Shown here piece by piece: positions 63,101-64,000 of a DNA stretch of 64,000 nucleotides. The DNA is from Zeus faber (lineage: Eukaryota > Chordata > Actinopteri > Zeiformes > Zeidae), in NCBI GenBank assembly GCA_960531495.1, contig OY482852.1, positions 11,150,166 through 11,214,165 of the forward strand, read 5' to 3'. Positions within the stretch are counted from its first letter, which is position 1. Each line of letters opens with the position of its first letter. Under the pieces are notes generated by a model. That model did not search any database. It had not been told where the DNA came from and was given only the letters and a program-made list of their open reading frames with translations. The position numbers were made by a program, and so were the translations under genes.

Positions 63101-63596
63101 GACTATTTTAGCACCCCGGGACTTTTTCCTAATGTTTACACCGACAATTTGCACAAACTCACAAACCTGCACCGACTACAAAAAACATACATTTAACACT
63201 TTGTATTTTAATTTCACTGCTCTTCTCAATTTTTATGATCCTTCCCTCAGGACTTGTTTGTAATGTTTACAGCAGTTCTTTCCACTTTCTCCCCAGCGGT
63301 TTGCTCACAGCGCCCCCTGTCTTACAGGAGAATATCGCCACGGCAACGCGCAACTACGTACCGTACGCGCGGGCTCTCAGGCAGTACGCGCGCCATGAGC
63401 CGCCCGTCTCGCATTCGGCGACTCTAACAGAGCCTTTAAAGTGTGCGAGCGGCTTCAAAGCGCCTAAGACATTATAAATATCCGCGGATAAATAAACGCT
63501 CCATCTGCCAGCAGCATTCTAATGGCTTTTTTTTCCTTTTTCCACAAAACATAGCTCAGACAAGAATCACTTTCACTTTTGCCATTCATCATCTGG

Positions 63597-63619
63597 GGAG
63601 GGAGGGAGGGAGGGAGAGG

Positions 63620-63675
<56 letters not shown>
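63597..63675. repeat. GGGA/GA purine tract
   Basis: GGGAGGGA followed by GA units; triplex-prone polypurine tract. Confidence 0.9.
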
Positions 63676-64000
63676 AGGCCCCGCCCTCTGACCCGCAGGT
63701 TGTACAATGAGGGGATGGACACCTCTTGGTAAAGGAAGCGTCCACATCACACTCGTGACAAGTGTCTCCGCGAACCGGACCAGGTGGCGATTTTTGAAAA
63801 GCCAGTGTTTGCTTTGGACAAATGGCAGCCGAGACGCTCAAACAAGCTCCCGCTGGAGCCGTGTGACTTGTTTAGAGGCTGTTAAGAGTCAACAGCGAGG
63901 GCACACACATCAATGCTTCCACAAACAATGCCGTAGAAGGGAAGAGGGGCGGAAGCCGCTCTCTCTCCCCTATTTCCCTTCCCCCTTCGACCCTCAGAAC

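Larger units (their letters stand above)
50038..64000. other. Region upstream of the visible nkd2 exons
   Basis: Fourteen kilobases without a supported exon, probably nkd2 intron and 5' flank. CA/CATA microsatellites dominate 50.5-53.4, 56.2 and 57.6-57.8 kb. CpG-dense GC-rich patches occur at about 52.7-53.2, 55.0-55.25 and 62.0-62.45 kb. A perfect hairpin lies at 60149-60185. No start exon matching MGK...KRRESPEGDSF was recognised on the minus strand. Confidence 0.5.

Overview
This is eukaryotic nuclear DNA, almost certainly from a teleost fish. The genes have many short coding exons with GT-AG introns. The proteins are vertebrate families (MS4A/CD20-like, puratrophin-type RhoGEF, Naked cuticle). 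The introns are full of CA, GATA and CTATA microsatellites, hAT and MITE-like DNA transposons and 3' tails of non-LTR retroelements, as is usual in fish. No prokaryotic operon, CRISPR array, tRNA or rRNA gene was seen.

Layout, left to right. (1) At 112-954 on the minus strand is the 5' part of an MS4A-like four-transmembrane gene whose last exon lies off the left edge. (2) At 2823-9595 on the plus strand is a complete five-exon MS4A-like gene (187 aa), head to head with the first and built on the same exon plan. Its second intron holds a CTATA pentanucleotide array interrupted by a 2.9 kb hAT transposon with a perfect 8 bp target duplication. The hAT carries a decayed transposase and a nested LTR-like segment. 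(3) At 11260-35119 on the minus strand is a puratrophin-like RhoGEF, best called plekhg4b. I resolved 23 coding exons that join in phase into 1785 codons plus stop: conserved N-terminal domain, Sec14/CRAL-TRIO-like region, spectrin-like helices, DH, PH and a Ser-rich tail. (4) 35.1-47.4 kb is intergenic, with repeats and no supported exon. (5) At 47418-50037 on the minus strand are the last seven coding exons of naked cuticle homolog 2 (nkd2), with EF-hand, a YCVDENTERRNHYLDLAGIENYTSRF block, polyQ and a His-rich C terminus. (6) 50.0-64.0 kb is upstream of those exons, rich in CA repeats and CpG-dense patches. The missing first exons of nkd2 were not found there.

The genes are not an operon. 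plekhg4b (RhoGEF, cytoskeleton) and nkd2 (Dishevelled-binding Wnt antagonist) share orientation. Their human counterparts both lie on 5p15.33, which supports the plekhg4b and nkd2 names over plekhg4 and nkd1. The two MS4A-like genes look like an old local duplication.

I did not find a convincing wholly new biological system. The most notable structures are a GATA microsatellite/retroelement tail that directly forms the 3' splice site of a plekhg4b exon; a perfect hAT insertion inside a pentanucleotide satellite; a duplicated intronic segment in plekhg4b; an in-phase cryptic exon pair that would truncate plekhg4b before its Sec14 region; a tandem acceptor that decides its C terminus; and a 17 bp perfect hairpin at 60.15 kb.
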